A DNA stretch of 58,560 nt, taken from assembly GCA_046726275.1 (NCBI GenBank), contig JBKPAF010000021.1, forward strand, positions 1 through 58,560, given 5' to 3'. Numbering within the stretch: position 1 is the first letter of the stretch; every line of letters begins with the position of its first letter. This DNA is from DASXTW01 sp046726275 (GTDB taxonomy: Bacteria > Actinomycetota > UBA4738). The notes under the pieces are model-generated. The model was given only the letters and a program-made list of their open reading frames with translations, was not told where the DNA came from and made no database searches. Made by a program: the position numbers and the translations under genes. Positions 1 to 7,764 of the stretch are shown here, one piece after another.

Positions 1-44
1 CCGGGCCCGCTCCTCGGCCTCCGCCGAGCCGTCCGGCTAGGTCG

Positions 45-50
45 TACCGT
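45..50 (+). promoter_or_regulatory. -10 box, leaderless type
   Basis: The hexamer TACCGT ends 8 nt before the ATG at 59. No Shine-Dalgarno-like run lies between them, so transcription probably starts at or next to the start codon. The same arrangement recurs at many genes in this window. Confidence 0.5.
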
Positions 51-58
51 CCAGTTCT

Positions 59-397
59 ATGAACGCCAATCCAGTCGCTGTAGTGAGCCTCGGGGCCTGG
101 GGTGACCTCAAGGAGGGCTCAGGCGGCGGGACGTCGTGCAAAGTGCGTGAGTTCGCGCTGCTGTCCGACGGGCGTGAAGTGATGCTCCTGAACGACCGGG
201 GGTGGACGACGTCGGCGCCGCTGGGCGGGGTCTCGCTCGCCCACGTCGTGCGCAACGTCTACAACGTGGTCTTGCCCGACAATGCCGAGGAGACAGGCGA
301 AGAGCATGAGTGGCAACACTTCGAGCAACGTTTGCGCGAAGCAGGGGTTGAGGTTACTCGGGACGAGCTCCGGCGTTGCCGTACCGGGTCATCTTGA
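59..397 (+). CDS. Hypothetical protein, 112 aa
   Basis: I do not recognise a family. The product is a soluble, acidic 112-residue protein without signal peptide or membrane segment. The middle (about residues 30-55) reads like a small beta-rich fold, with FALLSDGREVMLLNDRGW and a following WTTSAPLGG stretch. The C-terminal half is helical and charged (EEHEWQHFEQRLREAG). The ATG is preceded at the correct distance by a TACCGT -10 box, which supports both the start and the gene being real. Only about 58 nt of contig lie upstream, so a missing upstream partner cannot be excluded. Confidence 0.6.
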   Translation: MNANPVAVVSLGAWGDLKEGSGGGTSCKVREFALLSDGREVMLLNDRGWTTSAPLGGVSLAHVVRNVYNVVLPDNAEETGEEHEWQHFEQRLREAGVEVTRDELRRCRTGSS

Positions 398-540
398 GCG
401 TCGCTGCGGAAGTGTCCGATTGACGCGTATCTGACTTCGTGGAGAAGTCCGCCGTCGAAATACCCGGCCATCGGACCCTCATCCTGGCCGGGACGTTGCG
501 CTTCCGCCGCACCTCCCACATAGTCACCGAGAGCTAAGTT

Positions 541-584
541 TTCGCTTTGGGAACTCTATCCGCGGACCGAAAGGGTCGAGGGCG
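541..584 (+). repeat. Imperfect direct repeat, copy 1
   Basis: This segment lies just upstream of the VOC gene and resembles 1045-1088 just downstream of it. Hand alignment gives about 35 of 44 matching positions with two single-base gaps. The shared blocks are TTCGCTTT, CCGCGGA and GAGGGCG. The function is unknown; it could be a duplicated regulatory segment or chance. Confidence 0.35.
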
Positions 585-662
585 GGCAGGTCTGCTGTCC
601 CCGCACGATTGACGGAAAGGGAGGCACGTTTGAGGATGAGTTCCGCAGGGAGGGAGTTGGGA

Positions 663-1037
663 ATGGAGGGCAACCACTTTCACGTCTTCGTACGCGACCT
701 CGCCGGTGCATTGGCCTGGTTCGCCCGGGTGTGGGGTGCTGAGCCTGCATATCGGGAGGAACGCATGGCCGTTCTCCGGTTTGGCCCGGTCCTCTTGGTC
801 CTCGACCAAGATGAGGAAGAAACCCTCACAACGATCGGATACGCAACCGCCGATTGCGACGCCGACTTCCGAACAGTGGTTGGTCGCGGAGCCGAAGTGA
901 TCGAGGAACCGGCGGATCGGACCTGGGGGGTGCGGGTGGCGTATCTCAAGGGACCAAGCCGCATCACCCTGGAACTTGAACAGGAGCTGTCGAAAGCAGA
1001 CACGGGGGGGCAGGCTCTTAGCGTCGAACCACCTTAG
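663..1037 (+). CDS. VOC/glyoxalase-fold protein
   Basis: A single vicinal-oxygen-chelate domain of about 124 residues. It shows the usual order: a first strand (NHFHVFVRDLAGALAWF), a central VLRFGPVLLVLDQ strand, an acidic helix, and a C-terminal strand with a metal-ligand-type glutamate region (SRITLELEQE). VOC proteins include glyoxalases, dioxygenases and antibiotic-binding proteins, and no substrate can be read from this sequence. I chose the ATG with AGGGAGGGAG 6-7 nt upstream, which begins right at the domain. In-frame TTG or ATG codons at 609, 630 and 636 are weaker alternatives. The gene stands alone between two similar non-coding segments. Confidence 0.75.
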   Translation: MEGNHFHVFVRDLAGALAWFARVWGAEPAYREERMAVLRFGPVLLVLDQDEEETLTTIGYATADCDADFRTVVGRGAEVIEEPADRTWGVRVAYLKGPSRITLELEQELSKADTGGQALSVEPP

Positions 1038-1398
1038 GCGAGTCTTCGCTTTAGGGTGCGTTGTCCGCGGATCGACAGAGTGAGGGCGTATCTACTGCTG
1101 CGGTTTGCCACTCGGGCGGCCAGTCGCCCCCGACGTGTTGTACGTGCTCACGACTACTGCCCATATCGACACGGAAGGCTCTGGGCGCGGAGAGTTCTAC
1201 CGGCGGGGAACGCGTCTCCTCGGCGACCATCCCGCTGTTCAGGGAGTGGGAACCTGTTTGTTCGGGCCGATGACCCGGATACGGCCTGGCCCAATCCACT
1301 CGACAAGCTACCGCCGCCCAACAACGACAAGGTACCGGGCCAGAGTTCCGCCCTGGGCTGGAAGCCCTGAACGGGAGGTGAACAGAGGATTGGCGCGC
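1038..1398. other. Intergenic, no gene recognised
   Basis: Open frames exist on both strands but none has a convincing start site, family resemblance or coding character. The beginning holds the second copy of the imperfect repeat described at 541-584. Confidence 0.5.
1045..1088 (+). repeat. Imperfect direct repeat, copy 2
   Basis: Partner of 541-584 with about 80 percent identity over 44 aligned positions. The pair brackets the VOC gene. Confidence 0.35.
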
Positions 1399-2259
1399 CT
1401 ACCCGGCGGACGATCCTGCGGCGAACAGTTCGTGCTCCCGATCCAGGCCCTTGAGGCGGTGTCGGCCCCGAGACTCGAACGTCAATCCCGTGGCGCCCTC
1501 AGTAAGGTCGCGAGTGATACCCGACACGAGGACCTCGCCGGCTCCCGCCTGGGCCACGATGCGGGCCGCAGCGTGCACGGCCAAGCCCCGGACGTGGTCG
1601 CCGCTCATCGCCACTTCGCCACTATGGATGCCGACCCGGATCTGGAGCTGTATCGCGGCAAGGGCGCCGATTAGTGCAAGTCCGCAGCGGATCGCGCCTT
1701 CGGCACTGTCGAACACAACTAGGAACGAGTCCCCGGCGGTCTCGACCTCCCGGCCGCCGAAACCTGCGAGGACGCTGCGGACGACGTCGTCGTGCATGGC
1801 CACGGTCCGTTTCCACGACACGTCGCCGGCGTCACGCGCGAGAGCAGTCGAGTCGACGATGTCGGTGAACAGGATGGTGGCCATCGCGCGCGCTTCCCCA
1901 CCAGGCCGCGGGTCGAATCCGGCGCCGCCGGCCCAGTCGACCATCACCAGCACGTCGTCGCCCTCCACCCAGGTCACGTGCCCGGGCGGTAGGTCGAACA
2001 CATGGTTGGGGCCGATGATGAGCTCCTCGCCCTCATCGGTCCGAATGCCCATCTGTCCGCTGAGGACCACGCCGCGGTGGTAGAGCTCGCATGAGGGAGT
2101 CCCGACCGCGGGCCTGGCATGCTCCTCCCAACTCCAGCCAGGCTGGAGAACGTGGCGGCTGATCACCGTTTGGGCAAGGCGAACCTGGTACGAAGCACCC
2201 AGCGGATGGCTCACGACTGCCTCGGGCTCGCCGAGGTCGCGGACCTCAACGCGGCTCAT
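1399..2259 (-). CDS. Cupin domain plus class III nucleotide cyclase
   Basis: Residues about 25-115 form a cupin-like sensor domain (ELYHRGVVLSGQMGI, then PNHVFDLPPGHVTWVEGDD). Residues about 125-280 form a class III adenylate/guanylate cyclase homology domain. Metal-binding aspartates are visible as D133 (FTDIVDST) and D177 (AGDSFLVVF), and the transition-state arginine as R233. The usual purine-specifying lysine two residues before GD is a glutamate here (VETAGD), and the usual asparagine four before the arginine is a histidine (VHAAAR). Activity and base specificity are therefore uncertain. No transmembrane segment is visible, so it should be a soluble signalling enzyme or sensor. The frame is open upstream to 2475 (TTG); I use the internal ATG because the cupin domain starts there, though neither start has a good Shine-Dalgarno. 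Confidence 0.75.
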   Translation of the reverse strand: MSRVEVRDLGEPEAVVSHPLGASYQVRLAQTVISRHVLQPGWSWEEHARPAVGTPSCELYHRGVVLSGQMGIRTDEGEELIIGPNHVFDLPPGHVTWVEGDDVLVMVDWAGGAGFDPRPGGEARAMATILFTDIVDSTALARDAGDVSWKRTVAMHDDVVRSVLAGFGGREVETAGDSFLVVFDSAEGAIRCGLALIGALAAIQLQIRVGIHSGEVAMSGDHVRGLAVHAAARIVAQAGAGEVLVSGITRDLTEGATGLTFESRGRHRLKGLDREHELFAAGSSAG

Positions 2260-2687
2260 GGGCGGCTCGAGCCGAGCTCTGTTCCGACAGCGATCTCGAA
2301 ACAATAGCGCTCGAGCCCTCAGCGCGTCGCCTTGCGACCGAGCATCCGGATCGTGGTGGACGATCGAGACTCTGTACACCTCGAGACGCTCCGCCAGCTC
2401 CTCCGGGCGGCTGAAATGTATTTCGCTCTCCGGGCCCTGGAGGACGCGTAACGCGGGAGGTGACCACCCAGACAAGAAGGGGGGAAGGACTGAAGGGTCA
2501 GGCCATTTTCTTGGACGCGTCTAACGAAGCTTCTCGGTCGGCATCTTCCGGCTATACCTCTGGGACGCCGCGTGCGAGGAAGAGTAATTGCACGAATCCG
2601 GCCCTCGGCCCCGCTTCGGGGACGATCGGGCTCCTCCGGCGACTTGTACGCTCGCTCAGGTCGTGATTCGTGGGTCTCGTCTTCGCC
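2260..2687. other. Intergenic, possible N-terminal extension
   Basis: The cyclase frame continues for 72 codons into this region. That extension has a moderately protein-like helical stretch (RPEELAERLEVYRV), so a longer cyclase is possible. Nothing else is recognised. Near the right edge an 8-bp perfect inverted repeat (CGTCTTCG/CGAAGACG, 16-nt loop, about 2678-2709) encloses the stop codon of the next gene. Confidence 0.4.
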
Positions 2688-3122
2688 TTAGGCTCGAACC
2701 ACGAAGACGCCCTTACCGCTCCTGACACGCCGCTGACCGGATGCGCATGGGCACCAGCACGACCCACCGCCATCGAAGCATGACGGGTCGAACTCACAGG
2801 GAGCGCAACGCCCACCCGGCTCACCGCACCATTGGTCGCAGTCTGTGTTGCTCTGGCAGATTGGCTGCTGACCTAGACAGATGCCGGTATCCGCACAGAA
2901 GCAGTCGGGGTTGGGTACTCCGACACAGGCGCCGCATCCGCCACACGGGGCGCCGAATTGACAGTCCGTGCAGGGCGCGTCGCACAGTCCGTATTGTTGG
3001 GCAAAGGCCGGAGCCCGGAAAGTTGAGAGGACCGGCGCCGACCACGCCACCGCCGCACCAGCCCCAAGGCGCTTCATCATCGATCGACGAGAGATGCCCT
3101 TCGTAGACGGCTGCTCTTCCAC
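2688..3122 (-). CDS. Tat-exported cysteine-rich protein
   Basis: The N-terminus has a twin-arginine signal: SRRSMMKRLGAG (arginines 12 and 13), a hydrophobic core (AAVAWSAPVLSTF) and an APAFAQ cleavage-like site near residue 42. The mature part of about 100 residues holds 18 cysteines in CxxC, CxC and CxxxC spacings, rich in Gly, Pro and Asp. Two readings are possible: a disulfide-knotted secreted protein, or a protein that receives metal or an Fe-S cluster in the cytoplasm before Tat export. I recognise no family. I chose the GTG with AAGGGGGA 4-5 nt upstream; the frame is open further upstream but without a site. It stands alone, with a HiPIP-like gene on the same strand upstream. Confidence 0.75.
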   Translation of the reverse strand: MEEQPSTKGISRRSMMKRLGAGAAVAWSAPVLSTFRAPAFAQQYGLCDAPCTDCQFGAPCGGCGACVGVPNPDCFCADTGICLGQQPICQSNTDCDQWCGEPGGRCAPCEFDPSCFDGGGSCWCPCASGQRRVRSGKGVFVVRA

Positions 3123-3415
3123 GACGTCCCCCTTAGTCCGAGCTACCCAGGATTCTGCTACGGGTGGGGGGAGGCACCTCACTCATTTGCCGTGATTCTT
3201 CTACGTGGGGCTCTTGCTCAGAGGCCCTTTCGTGGCCTCTTCATACTCGGCCAGATGACACGTACCTTGCACCCGGGCACACCGGCGCAGGCTGCCGAGC
3301 GGTTCGCGGCGTACGCCGAGGCCGGCCCGGTGGATGCGTCGAAGGGACATTCTGGGCAGAACGGGAACGAACCAATCAGGTCGGTTCTCGCGCCCTTCGC
3401 GGCTCGGAGAGCCGA

Positions 3416-3607
3416 TCAGCCGGAAGAGCGCCGTGCGGTGAACCGGTCGCAGGTGTCCCCGGCGTGGATGAGCCCCCGGACCAGACGGCATCCGCCGACC
3501 GCGAGCGCCGGGAACATGTACTTGCAGACCTGACACCTGACCTCGGGGCGCGGCGCGGGACGGTAGCTCGCGGCCTTCTTCGACAGACTCCAGATCTCGG
3601 TGGTCAC
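3416..3607 (-). CDS. HiPIP-like small iron-sulfur protein
   Basis: This 63-residue protein has four cysteines at 25, 28, 40 and 53 (C-x2-C-x11-C-x12-C) in the context VRCQVCKYMFP, GGCRLVRGLI and GDTCDRFTAR. Spacing and neighbouring residues match high-potential iron-sulfur proteins, which hold one [4Fe-4S] cluster and carry single electrons. No signal peptide is visible, unlike many periplasmic HiPIPs. The GTG start has GGAG 8 nt upstream. Electron partners are not apparent; the nearest gene on the same strand encodes the Tat-exported cysteine-rich protein. A rubredoxin-like or zinc-knuckle protein is the main alternative. Confidence 0.65.
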   Translation of the reverse strand: MTTEIWSLSKKAASYRPAPRPEVRCQVCKYMFPALAVGGCRLVRGLIHAGDTCDRFTARRSSG

Positions 3608-4039
3608 GACTTCATCTCCTCGGTCCGGAGAGGGCTAGGTCGAGAGCAGGATCTTAACCTCTCGGTCAGGCGGGCGGATGGCCTTCCTCGTTCTCGAGGG
3701 TCCAGGCCACCCTGATTACGTCAACAGTCCACACCGGCGTTCTGGCCGATTCCCCCCGGCCATGGCCCGCCCCTCTCCCGCTCTATCCACCGTCTGGCCG
3801 GATCGGCTATCGGGCCACGAGAACCGGACACTTGGCCGAGTGGACCACGCGTCCCGCAGTGATGGGTAGGTTGGGTAGACAAAACCCCTGGTCGTACTCA
3901 CGGATTGGGTAATCGCCGCAGGGAGTAAACTCAGCACGAATCGGGCTTTTACCCCCCCGGTGTCGAAGGTTAAATCCCTTCACGGCCCACTGCCACCGGC
4001 CCACTACACTGATCGCGGCCCGGCCGGGGAGGAAGCAGC
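3608..4039. other. Intergenic, no complete gene
   Basis: No credible gene is seen apart from a short universal-stress-protein-like tail on the minus strand (listed separately). The last 40 bases carry the ribosome site of the following VOC gene. Confidence 0.5.
3807..3863 (-). pseudogene. Possible tail of a universal stress protein
   Basis: The final 18 codons before a stop read TAGRVVHSAKCPVLVAR. This closely resembles the typical UspA C-terminus (GSVAxRVVxxAxCPVLVVR). The sequence in front of it in the same frame shows no UspA features such as the ATP-binding G-x2-G-x9-G motif. I read it as a remnant of a decayed gene, but it is short enough to be chance. Confidence 0.25.
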
Positions 4040-4432
4040 GTGGCGAACACACCGCAGGATTCGCGGCCTTCGTTACGGCTGGCCACCATCTGCATCGACT
4101 GCCCGGACGCGGACGCGATGGCGGAGTTCTACGGTCGACTGCTCGGATGGGAGGTGAAGTACCGCGAGGCTGACTTCGTCCTGATGCCCGACCCTGCCGG
4201 GGGTACCGGTCTGTCCTTCCAGGCCGAGGCGTGGTACCGCCCACCGACGTGGCCGGAGCAGCCCGGTGGTCAGGACAAGATGCTGCATCTGGACTTCTGG
4301 GTCGATGACCTCGACGCCGCCGAAGCTCACGCTCTCGCATCCGGAGCCCGGCTCGCCGAGGCCCAGCCGCAACCTGACGTGCGCGTACTGCTCGACCCGG
4401 CCGGCCATCCGTTCTGCCTGTTCCTCGACTAG
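4040..4432 (+). CDS. VOC/glyoxalase-fold protein
   Basis: A single VOC domain of 130 residues. The first beta-alpha unit is LATICIDCPDADAMAEFYGRLLGW, split here as LATICIDCPD and AEFYGRLLGW. The middle part is FVLMPDPAGGTGLSFQ, then KMLHLDFWVDDLDAAE with a histidine in metal-ligand position, then the terminal LLDPAGHPFCLFLD. This subtype is common in actinobacteria and is usually annotated as glyoxalase-like without known substrate. The GTG start has GGGGAGGAAG about 5 nt upstream. It is convergent with the subtilase gene. Confidence 0.85.
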   Translation: MANTPQDSRPSLRLATICIDCPDADAMAEFYGRLLGWEVKYREADFVLMPDPAGGTGLSFQAEAWYRPPTWPEQPGGQDKMLHLDFWVDDLDAAEAHALASGARLAEAQPQPDVRVLLDPAGHPFCLFLD

Positions 4433-4506
4433 CGGGGCGAGCTCAAGTCACCCCGACGCCTCGCGGCTCGGAGCCAGCTCGGGCTCAGCGCTCGGCGGCG
4501 CGAAGT

Positions 4507-6078
4507 CTATGGTCGCCGCATCCCGAACTCGTAGCTCCCGCTCCCGCTGAACGAATACACCTCCCAGAGGTAGTAGCCCACAGTGCCGTTGTAGTTGATG
4601 TCCTCCGATGAATCGGAGCTCTCGCTGGCTGCGACCAGGGCCCACCTGAAGCCGTTCCACCTGTACAGGTACAGGTCGAAGTCGGCGGACTGCGGCCCGC
4701 GGAGGCATCCGGTGTGGGTCCCCGATCGGGGTGAGTAGAAGTAGTTCCCGTTCGGGTGGTAGTCGAAGTCGCCCGCTCCGGACAGCGTGCCGCTATACGA
4801 CTCGGGCAACCCGCACTGCCCTGGGGGCGGTGGCGGAGGCGGCGGAGGCTCCGTCAGCAGCGAGAACAGCAGCAGGTTGGGAGAACCGCTCCCGACGCTG
4901 GACAGGACGCCCTGGGTCGCCGAGGACACGATCGCATTGCGGACCGTCGCCGGCGACGCCGATGGATTGCTCTGGAGATAGAGGGCGGCCACACCCCCGG
5001 CATGAGGCGCGGCCATCGACGTGCCGCTGATCGTGTTGGTGGCATTGTCGCTGGTGTGCCACGTGGAGGTGATGCTCGATCCCGGGGCGAAGATGTCCAG
5101 GCACGTCCCGTAGTTCGAGAACGAGGAGCGAGCGTCGGACGAGGTGGTTGCTCCCACCGTGATCGCCGCCGCCACACGGGCCGGCGAGTAGTTGCAGGCG
5201 TTCGCATTGGAGTTGCCGGCCGCGATCGAGTAGGTCACTCCGTCGTTGATGGAATTGTTGACCGCGTTGTCGAGCGAGCTGTTGGCCGGTCCGCCCAGAC
5301 TCATGTTCGCCACGGCCGGCTGGCCTGCCCCGTGGTTCCCAGTGACCCAGTCGACCCCGGCGATCACGCCGGCGGTCGATCCGGACCCGTTGCAGTTCAG
5401 CACGCGAACGGCGACGAGCGTGACGCTCTTGGCAACGCCGTAAGTGGCGCTGCCGACCGTTCCCGCCACGTGGGTGCCGTGGCCGTTGCAATCATCCGCC
5501 GAGCCCCCGTCGATCGCGTCATACCCACTGATCGCGCGGCCGCCGAACTGCGTGTGGGTGAAGCGGATGCCCGTGTCGATGATGTAGGCCTTCACGCCGG
5601 ATCCGGTGAAGTTGTAGGTGTAGCTGTTCGACAGAGGCAGGTTCCGCTGGTCGATCCGGTCGAGCCCCCACGTCACGGGCGATTGGACGGCGCTCGCGAC
5701 CGCCGTGCGGTCCGCGTCGATGTAGCTGACGTTCGAGTTGTTGCGAAGCGCGTCCAGCGCGCCTCTGGAGAGCGTCGCGGCGAACCCTCGCAGGGCGTGG
5801 CGGTACTGATAATGGATCGTCGCCCCGAGCCGTCGTGCGCTGTCGCGCGCGGACCGCTCTGCCGCCACGGAAGCGGCCTTGTGGAAGACGATGATGTATC
5901 GGCCCCTTATCGCGGCCGGGTCGCCGACGCCCAACACCGGCGCCGGTCCCTCCCTCCGCGGCAACCGACCCGCCGGACTGCTGCTGCTGGCCCCGGCCGG
6001 ACCGGCGAAGACGAGCCCAACGACAACGGCGACCGATACCGCGGCGAGTGCTCGCCACCGAATCGTGCGCGTGAACAT
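4507..6078 (-). CDS. Secreted subtilisin-like serine protease (S8)
   Basis: A 523-residue pre-pro-protease. Residues 1-30 are a Sec signal peptide ending near AGPAGA. Residues about 58-128 are an I9 inhibitor propeptide (GRYIIVFHKA). The catalytic domain has Asp168 (YIIDTGI), His200 (NGHGTHVAGT), oxyanion Asn289 (IAAGNS) and Ser354 (GTSMAAPHA). A run of nine prolines (residues 411-419) links it to a C-terminal domain of about 100 residues that resembles a pre-peptidase/beta-sandwich domain (DFDLYLYRWNG). The ATG has GGGAGGGGAGG immediately upstream; the frame is open further upstream without support. It should digest extracellular protein. The neighbouring minus-strand gene encodes a secreted carboxypeptidase, and the two may act in sequence. 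Confidence 0.93.
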   Translation of the reverse strand: MFTRTIRWRALAAVSVAVVVGLVFAGPAGASSSSPAGRLPRREGPAPVLGVGDPAAIRGRYIIVFHKAASVAAERSARDSARRLGATIHYQYRHALRGFAATLSRGALDALRNNSNVSYIDADRTAVASAVQSPVTWGLDRIDQRNLPLSNSYTYNFTGSGVKAYIIDTGIRFTHTQFGGRAISGYDAIDGGSADDCNGHGTHVAGTVGSATYGVAKSVTLVAVRVLNCNGSGSTAGVIAGVDWVTGNHGAGQPAVANMSLGGPANSSLDNAVNNSINDGVTYSIAAGNSNANACNYSPARVAAAITVGATTSSDARSSFSNYGTCLDIFAPGSSITSTWHTSDNATNTISGTSMAAPHAGGVAALYLQSNPSASPATVRNAIVSSATQGVLSSVGSGSPNLLLFSLLTEPPPPPPPPPGQCGLPESYSGTLSGAGDFDYHPNGNYFYSPRSGTHTGCLRGPQSADFDLYLYRWNGFRWALVAASESSDSSEDINYNGTVGYYLWEVYSFSGSGSYEFGMRRP

Positions 6079-6240
6079 GGCCTCCCCTCCTCCCCGAAGC
6101 TCTTCCTGACTCCTTGCCCTGCTGGCACCCCTACCGCATGGACTGGACGTGCTCAGGGCCCGATGGGATTCGACCCTAGGCGCCCCGGCCGCCGGACTCA
6201 AACCGGCCTGTCGCCGCCTCGTGGTCAGGGTTTCCAGGGT

Positions 6241-7506
6241 CTAGCCGCAGGGCTGTCCGATCACCTCGTACGGGCAGTCCGCGTGGTCCAGGAGGTACAT
6301 GATCACCGGCTCCAACCGCTCGGTCTGCGCTGCAATGGCCTCGTCGTCCGGATAGAAGTCGCAGCACTCCGGATACATCTCGATCGTGAAGGCGAAGATC
6401 CGGTGGGCCCCGTACATCCAGTCGAGGTTCGTCCCGTCGGTGATGTAGAGGTCGCTGGCCTGTTCCGGCGTGTAGCAGCCGTCCTGCTGGCTGCACGTCA
6501 GGTTGGCCATCGCCGTTCCCATCGTCACGAAGACCTGGTGGTCCGTGGGATTCATGTCGGGTGGCACGTCCTGGAACGTGTAGCCGTACGGCCACAGCAC
6601 GAGCTGGCCATACGTGTGGAAGCTGATGGACGCCTTGATCTGCTGCTTGCCTCCGATCACCCGGCTGTTCACGAAGGCAGCGTACGCTGCCACTTCGGGC
6701 GCGGAGTGTGGGAACGGACCATGATAGGTCTCGTCCCCTTCGAAGTCGCTCGACCCGCCGCAGCAGTCCCACTTGTAGTTGTAGTTCCGGTTCAGGTCGG
6801 TGCCGACGTTCGGAGGCCGAGGGGTCGGCTGACGGTTCTTCCGCCAGAAGTGGTACTGGCCATTCAGGATGTCGTACTCCCCGCCATCCGGGTTGATACC
6901 GAACAGGATGTAGATCTCCAGTTCGTCGACGATGTTCAGAATTCTGTACTTGTGGTCGTAATTGTCGACCAGCATGTGCATGATCGAGAGCGTCTCCTCC
7001 ACCGTCAGGTGCTCGCGGGCATGGTGTAGACCGTCGAAGACCACCTCAGGCTCGTTCTCGTCCTGGTAGACGTTGTCGCTCATCTTCACGGCCCAGATGT
7101 CCCGGCCCTCGAATGACCTCCCGATCGAGAACACGCTCACGATGTCCTTGTTGGCGGCGGCGGTGGCCTGGATGTCGGCGATCATCTCGGCGTAGTTGTG
7201 GTACCCCGCGTCCGCAGGCGGGAAGTCAGCGGGGCTCGGGGTCGACACGGGGCGATAGCCCAACGCCCTGATGGACGCCAGATTCCGGGAGTTCGCCCTG
7301 ATGATCACGTACGACTCTCGGACGAAGACGATGTCGGCCCCGGTCCGAGCGATGTCGGTGCGCTGGAACCTGTCCCTTACTCCGTCGACGCGATAGGTGC
7401 CGACGCCCCCGATCTCCAAACGGTTCCCCGTCACTGAGCCGACGGCGGCCCCAGAGGGCACCACGAGAAGTCCGACGAGTCCCAGCGCGAGGATCGAGAC
7501 CACCAA
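6241..7506 (-). CDS. Secreted M14 zinc carboxypeptidase
   Basis: The hydrophobic N-terminus (VVSILALGLVGLLVVPSGAA) is a signal peptide. Then comes a region of about 80 residues, followed by the M14 catalytic domain with zinc ligands His162 and Glu165 (HHAREH) and His297 (SFHTYGQ), substrate-binding Asn239-Arg240 (DLNRNYNY) and catalytic Glu376 (FTIEMYP). It should remove C-terminal residues from peptides outside the cell. The start is uncertain: the TTG used here has no ribosome site, while AAGGAG with GTG at 7526 begins MRSQKLA in the next frame, which would give a perfect positively charged n-region. A one-base indel near 7505-7515 is therefore suspected. It lies upstream of the subtilase on the same strand. 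Confidence 0.88.
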   Translation of the reverse strand: MVVSILALGLVGLLVVPSGAAVGSVTGNRLEIGGVGTYRVDGVRDRFQRTDIARTGADIVFVRESYVIIRANSRNLASIRALGYRPVSTPSPADFPPADAGYHNYAEMIADIQATAAANKDIVSVFSIGRSFEGRDIWAVKMSDNVYQDENEPEVVFDGLHHAREHLTVEETLSIMHMLVDNYDHKYRILNIVDELEIYILFGINPDGGEYDILNGQYHFWRKNRQPTPRPPNVGTDLNRNYNYKWDCCGGSSDFEGDETYHGPFPHSAPEVAAYAAFVNSRVIGGKQQIKASISFHTYGQLVLWPYGYTFQDVPPDMNPTDHQVFVTMGTAMANLTCSQQDGCYTPEQASDLYITDGTNLDWMYGAHRIFAFTIEMYPECCDFYPDDEAIAAQTERLEPVIMYLLDHADCPYEVIGQPCG

Positions 7507-7764
7507 GCAAGCTTTTGAGACCGCACGACACGCTCCTTCCCGAGGTTGCCCTCCTGAATGTCAGAAGTCGAAGCGTCCGTCGGACGCACGACGGGGAAGC
7601 CTAATCCGCCTGCGACCGGAAGGCATCGGGCAGCGCAGCGTAGATTCCTTCCCCTATGTGACGGGTATCCCCAACGGCTGTTCGCTGCCCCGGAGCCCGC
7701 GTCTGCTGGTTGCGCGACCTTCACATCGTTGCTTGGATGAGGCGAGCGAGCTCCGGAGTGGACG

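Noticed and set aside
2..40. Thirteen codons ending in TAG at the left edge, possibly the tail of a truncated gene
   Set aside because: Too short and low in complexity to support a call.
1105..1674. A 189-codon plus-strand frame
   Set aside because: Its second half is antisense to the cyclase, its first half shows no coding features, and it has no ribosome site or leaderless box.
3228..3415. Open frame continuing past the TGA of the HiPIP-like gene with SFPFCPECPFDAS
   Set aside because: It has no start codon and lies after the natural end of the HiPIP fold. A 60-codon stop-free stretch is common at this GC content, and no SECIS-type evidence supports readthrough.
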